From SYFY01 sp041752315 (lineage in GTDB: Bacteria; Pseudomonadota; Gammaproteobacteria; Pseudomonadales; Azotimanducaceae), in contig JBGSHJ010000044.1 of the NCBI GenBank assembly GCA_041752315.1, positions 62,001-126,000 of the forward strand: a stretch of DNA of 64,000 nt, in the 5' to 3' direction. The position numbers and the translations under genes were made by a program. The notes below the pieces were generated by a model, which had not been told where the DNA came from, ran no database searches, and saw only the letters and a program-made list of their open reading frames with translations. Positions 61,630 through 64,000 of the stretch are shown in pieces (the stretch's first letter is position 1; the number at the start of each line of letters is the position of its first letter).

Positions 61630-62862
61630 TTGGCCAACAGAGCATCAACCGCACGCGTATACGCAGCATCGGATATCAATCCCCGATTGCGTCGTCTCGC
61701 CGTGTCGGCACAGGGTCTGGGTACCTTGAACCCTTTTGGCAAGGGCAAATCTGCGGTGCTCAAGGCTATCGAACGCCTCGGGTACGTCCAGATTGACACG
61801 ATCTCGGTGGTGGAGAGAGCGCATCATCATGTCCTGTTCAGCCGCGTCCCTGACTACCAGACCGAACACCTGGAAACCTTGTTGCGCACCGGCCGGATTT
61901 TCGAGTACTGGCACCATGCGGCCTCGTTTCTGCCCATGCGGGACTATCGGTTCGCCCTGCCGCGGATGGCACAGTTCAAACAAGGCGATGAACGTTGGAT
62001 TCGCAGTCGGGACCGTGACGAGATGAAGCGGACCCTGGAACGGATTCGGGCCGAAGGACCCTTGCGTTCGCGGGATTTTTCCGAATCTGCCCAACCGCGC
62101 GCAGGGTGGTGGGACTGGAAGCCGTCCAAAAAGGCACTCGAACAACTCTTCATGGAGGGTGAATTGATGGTCACCTCCCGCGACGGATTCGAAAAGACCT
62201 ATGACCTGACCGAGCGGGTACTGCCCTCCTGGGTGAACACCGCTTCGCCGACACTTGCCGAACTTGCGGGACATCTGGTGGACACTACGCTTGCCAGCCA
62301 CGGCTGCGCTCAACCACCGACGTTTACCCATCTTCGGCGAGGTTTTCCCCTGCGCAAGGCAGTTGAAAAAGTCCTGTCGGAAAAAGTCGAGGCGGGACTT
62401 CTGACAAGACTTCAAACCGATGATGGCCAGACCTGGCTGATTCCCTGCAATCTCTGGGAAACCAGACTGCCAACCATGCGCAGGCCAGCCGTTACGATAC
62501 TTTCGCCGTTCGACAATTCGGTGATTCACCGCAATCGCGGCCAGCGCCTGTTCAACTTCGACTATGTGATCGAATGTTATGTACCGGAACCAAAACGCCG
62601 GTTTGGCTATTTCTGCCTGCCACTGCTGCTTGGTGATACATTCATCGGCCGGCTTGATGCCAAGGCCCATCGACGCGAACAGAGGCTTGAACTCAAGCAC
62701 CTGCATCTGGACTGCGAACCCGACGCCGAACTGCTGGATTCACTGGTTGCGGGACTGCGCGCCTTTGCAGCATTCAATCGATGCACAGGCATCAGCGTCA
62801 CCCGGACGACGCCTCACCGTGTCAGAACGCAATTGCTGCGAACACTCAAGGAGATTCCATGA
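61630..62862 (+). CDS. ycaQ: YcaQ family winged-helix DNA glycosylase
   Basis: Crosslink-repair DNA glycosylase of the AlkZ/YcaQ (HTH_42) family, 410 residues. The family's catalytic QxD motif is Gln54-Ile55-Asp56 in LGYVQIDTISVVERAHHH. Other conserved segments are EYWHHAASFLPM, GWWDWKPSKKALEQLFMEGEL and LSPFDNSVIHRNR. TTG 61630 gives the expected N-terminus. The TGA overlaps the ATG of the sulfurtransferase gene (ATGA), so the two are coupled. Confidence 0.92.
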   Translation: MANRASTARVYAASDINPRLRRLAVSAQGLGTLNPFGKGKSAVLKAIERLGYVQIDTISVVERAHHHVLFSRVPDYQTEHLETLLRTGRIFEYWHHAASFLPMRDYRFALPRMAQFKQGDERWIRSRDRDEMKRTLERIRAEGPLRSRDFSESAQPRAGWWDWKPSKKALEQLFMEGELMVTSRDGFEKTYDLTERVLPSWVNTASPTLAELAGHLVDTTLASHGCAQPPTFTHLRRGFPLRKAVEKVLSEKVEAGLLTRLQTDDGQTWLIPCNLWETRLPTMRRPAVTILSPFDNSVIHRNRGQRLFNFDYVIECYVPEPKRRFGYFCLPLLLGDTFIGRLDAKAHRREQRLELKHLHLDCEPDAELLDSLVAGLRAFAAFNRCTGISVTRTTPHRVRTQLLRTLKEIP

Positions 62863-63713
62863 ACAATGCAATCCTTATCGAACCTGCGGAACTGATCGCG
62901 GAACTGGGTCAGCCGGATCTGCGCATCTTTGACACCGCTGTTTTCCTGCATGCTGCCAAAACCGGCTATCGGGCCGAGTCTGGTTACGCCGGTTACAGCC
63001 AGGCGCACATCCCTGGCGCTGCCTTCATCGACCTCATCAAGTCTTTTTCCGACACGACCTCGGGTCTTGGCTTCACACTCCCACCGGTGGAGGCGCTTGT
63101 CAGCGCAGCAGGCAGTGTCGGCATTGGAACGGAACACCAGGTTGTGCTGTATTCGTCGGGGCACATCATGTGGGCGACTCGCGCCTGGTGGATGCTGAGG
63201 TACCTCGGCCACCGGCATATCAGGGTTCTCAATGGCGGGCTTGCGCAGTGGCGCGCGGTGGGAGGTGCCATCGAGAGCGGCGAGAACCGCTACCCGCCTG
63301 CCTTGTTGACCGCGGCACCACAGAAGGATCTGTTTGTCGATCTGCAAGGTATGGAGGCTGCGATGAGCGATGGCGTCTGCACGGTGAACGCGCTGTCACG
63401 CAATCTGTATACCGGTGAAGGCGATTTCAACTACGGCCGTGCTGGTCACATCCCCGGATCATTGCATGTGCACTATGAAAGCCTGATGGAGAACGGTGTG
63501 TTCCGGGACGCTTCGTCACTGCGCAATACACTGGCAGCGCAAGGTCTGATGAACAAGTCACGCCTCATCATGTACTGCGGAGGTGGCATCTCGGCAACCG
63601 TTGACGCGTTTGCATGTTTGCTTGCCGGGCATCAGAACGTGGCTGTTTACGATGGCAGCATGAGCGAGTGGGTGCGGTCCGGAAAACCGCTTGTCACGGG
63701 TGCTGCGCCCTGA
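62859..63713 (+). CDS. Sulfurtransferase with two rhodanese domains
   Basis: Thiosulfate or 3-mercaptopyruvate sulfurtransferase of 284 residues with tandem rhodanese domains. The N-terminal domain (AHIPGAAFIDL, WATRAWWMLRYLGH) lacks the catalytic Cys. The C-terminal domain carries Cys240 in the loop YCGGGISATVDAF; this differs from the CGSGVTA of mercaptopyruvate sulfurtransferases and from CRKGV-type thiosulfate enzymes, so substrate preference is open. The second domain's AGHIPGSLHVHYESL is typical. ATG 62859 overlaps the ycaQ stop by 4 bp. It ends a two-gene operon. Confidence 0.92.
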   Translation: MNNAILIEPAELIAELGQPDLRIFDTAVFLHAAKTGYRAESGYAGYSQAHIPGAAFIDLIKSFSDTTSGLGFTLPPVEALVSAAGSVGIGTEHQVVLYSSGHIMWATRAWWMLRYLGHRHIRVLNGGLAQWRAVGGAIESGENRYPPALLTAAPQKDLFVDLQGMEAAMSDGVCTVNALSRNLYTGEGDFNYGRAGHIPGSLHVHYESLMENGVFRDASSLRNTLAAQGLMNKSRLIMYCGGGISATVDAFACLLAGHQNVAVYDGSMSEWVRSGKPLVTGAAP

Positions 63714-63782
63714 TACGGAACCGCAGGTTCATCTGCACAAATTTCCCCTGCGGCCAGTTCAGGCCGGTTGAATCCACCCGCA

Positions 63783-63803
63783 CGGCACTTGGCCGGAGTG
63801 CCG
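63783..63803. repeat. Hairpin downstream of the sulfurtransferase gene
   Basis: CGGCACT-TGGCCGG-AGTGCCG is a perfect 7-bp stem with a 7-base loop, 70 bases past the stop. No T-run follows; a weak terminator at best. Confidence 0.35.
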
Positions 63804-63972
63804 CGCGCGACCTCGACATGGTTGTCTCTGACGAGCGATCTCACGCGATTCCCTGAACCGGGTCCCGGATGAACAGGACCGTTCGTTCAACTTCGATTCA
63901 CTTTGGGTTCACTGCCGATTCAGCGGCGCAGTTGCACACTGCGTGGACCTTCAAAGGCATGGAGATTCTGAA

Positions 63973-64000
63973 ATGACATCGTCGCCAAGGCGGTCCACGG
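63973..64000 (+). CDS. Possible start of a gene running off the right edge
   Basis: ATG 63973 with GGAG nine bases upstream opens a frame (MTSSPRRST) that continues to the window end. Nine codons are too few to assign a function. Confidence 0.3.

Noticed and set aside
1..64000. tRNA, rRNA, CRISPR arrays, insertion sequences, integrases, toxin-antitoxin pairs, phage genes
   Set aside because: Looked for characteristic motifs (T-loop consensus, regularly spaced repeats, transposase and integrase signatures) and saw none.

Overview
The window reads as a chromosomal segment of a Gram-negative gammaproteobacterium. It is moderately GC-rich and densely coded, with many 4-bp ATGA overlaps. The lineage is suggested by smc-zipA-ligA in the order seen in Pseudomonas-like genomes, the complete system I cytochrome c maturation operon ccmABCDEFGHI, a TorR/ArcA-type regulator, YheU, TtcA, BolA, YcaQ, PpnN and YaaA, and by a TonB-dependent receptor and lipoproteins (outer membrane). 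No rRNA, tRNA, CRISPR array, insertion sequence or prophage was recognised. Most of the window is core genome.

Layout. 1-2143 (-): a 5'-anchored fragment of dinG, a methyltransferase-like protein and a bactofilin. 2293-9173 (-): smc-zipA-ligA, covering chromosome condensation, division and DNA joining. 9259-16212 (-): the ccm operon. 16365-19849 (-): a TonB-dependent receptor overlapping ppnN by one base. 20201-21474 (-): a small secreted DUF11 protein and yheU. 21866-28893 (+): a TorR-like response regulator coupled to a 2107-residue Ser/Thr-kinase / ATPase / GAF / PAS / histidine-kinase / receiver / Hpt protein. 28932-34649 (-): DoxX, a VOC protein, a lipoprotein, a frameshifted P450, ttcA and a GGDEF/EAL protein. 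34793-37968 (-): ybbA-ybbP, divergent from tesA (+). 38673-42367: trhO, bolA, a PP2C phosphatase, yaaA and terC. 42427-51221: DUF1244, lepB, a small membrane protein, an FKBP isomerase, prc, a lipoprotein-type oligopeptidase B and a cardiolipin synthase. 51240-58857: a ThrRS lacking the TGS domain, divergent lon, and acnA. 59061-63713: hsp20, gamma-glutamyltranspeptidase, ycaQ and a sulfurtransferase.

Functional themes. Protein quality control recurs (Lon, Prc, FKBP, Hsp20, oligopeptidase B, signal peptidase), as do cell envelope and division (ZipA, Smc, bactofilin, Cls, TonB receptor, LepB), nucleic-acid repair and modification (LigA, DinG, YcaQ, TtcA, TrhO) and respiration (Ccm).

Most interesting regions. 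(1) The thrS leader on the minus strand encodes a 29-residue peptide with Thr at every second position from 9 to 19, followed by a terminator-like hairpin; this looks like transcription attenuation of an atypical threonyl-tRNA synthetase. (2) The regulator plus giant hybrid kinase contains a complete H-D-H-D phosphorelay attached to a eukaryotic-type kinase domain. (3) Three hairpins between lon and acnA have the same loop and different but fully compensated stems. (4) lon is preceded by a near-consensus sigma-32 promoter very close to its start codon.

All calls come from reading the sequence. No database search or computation was run.
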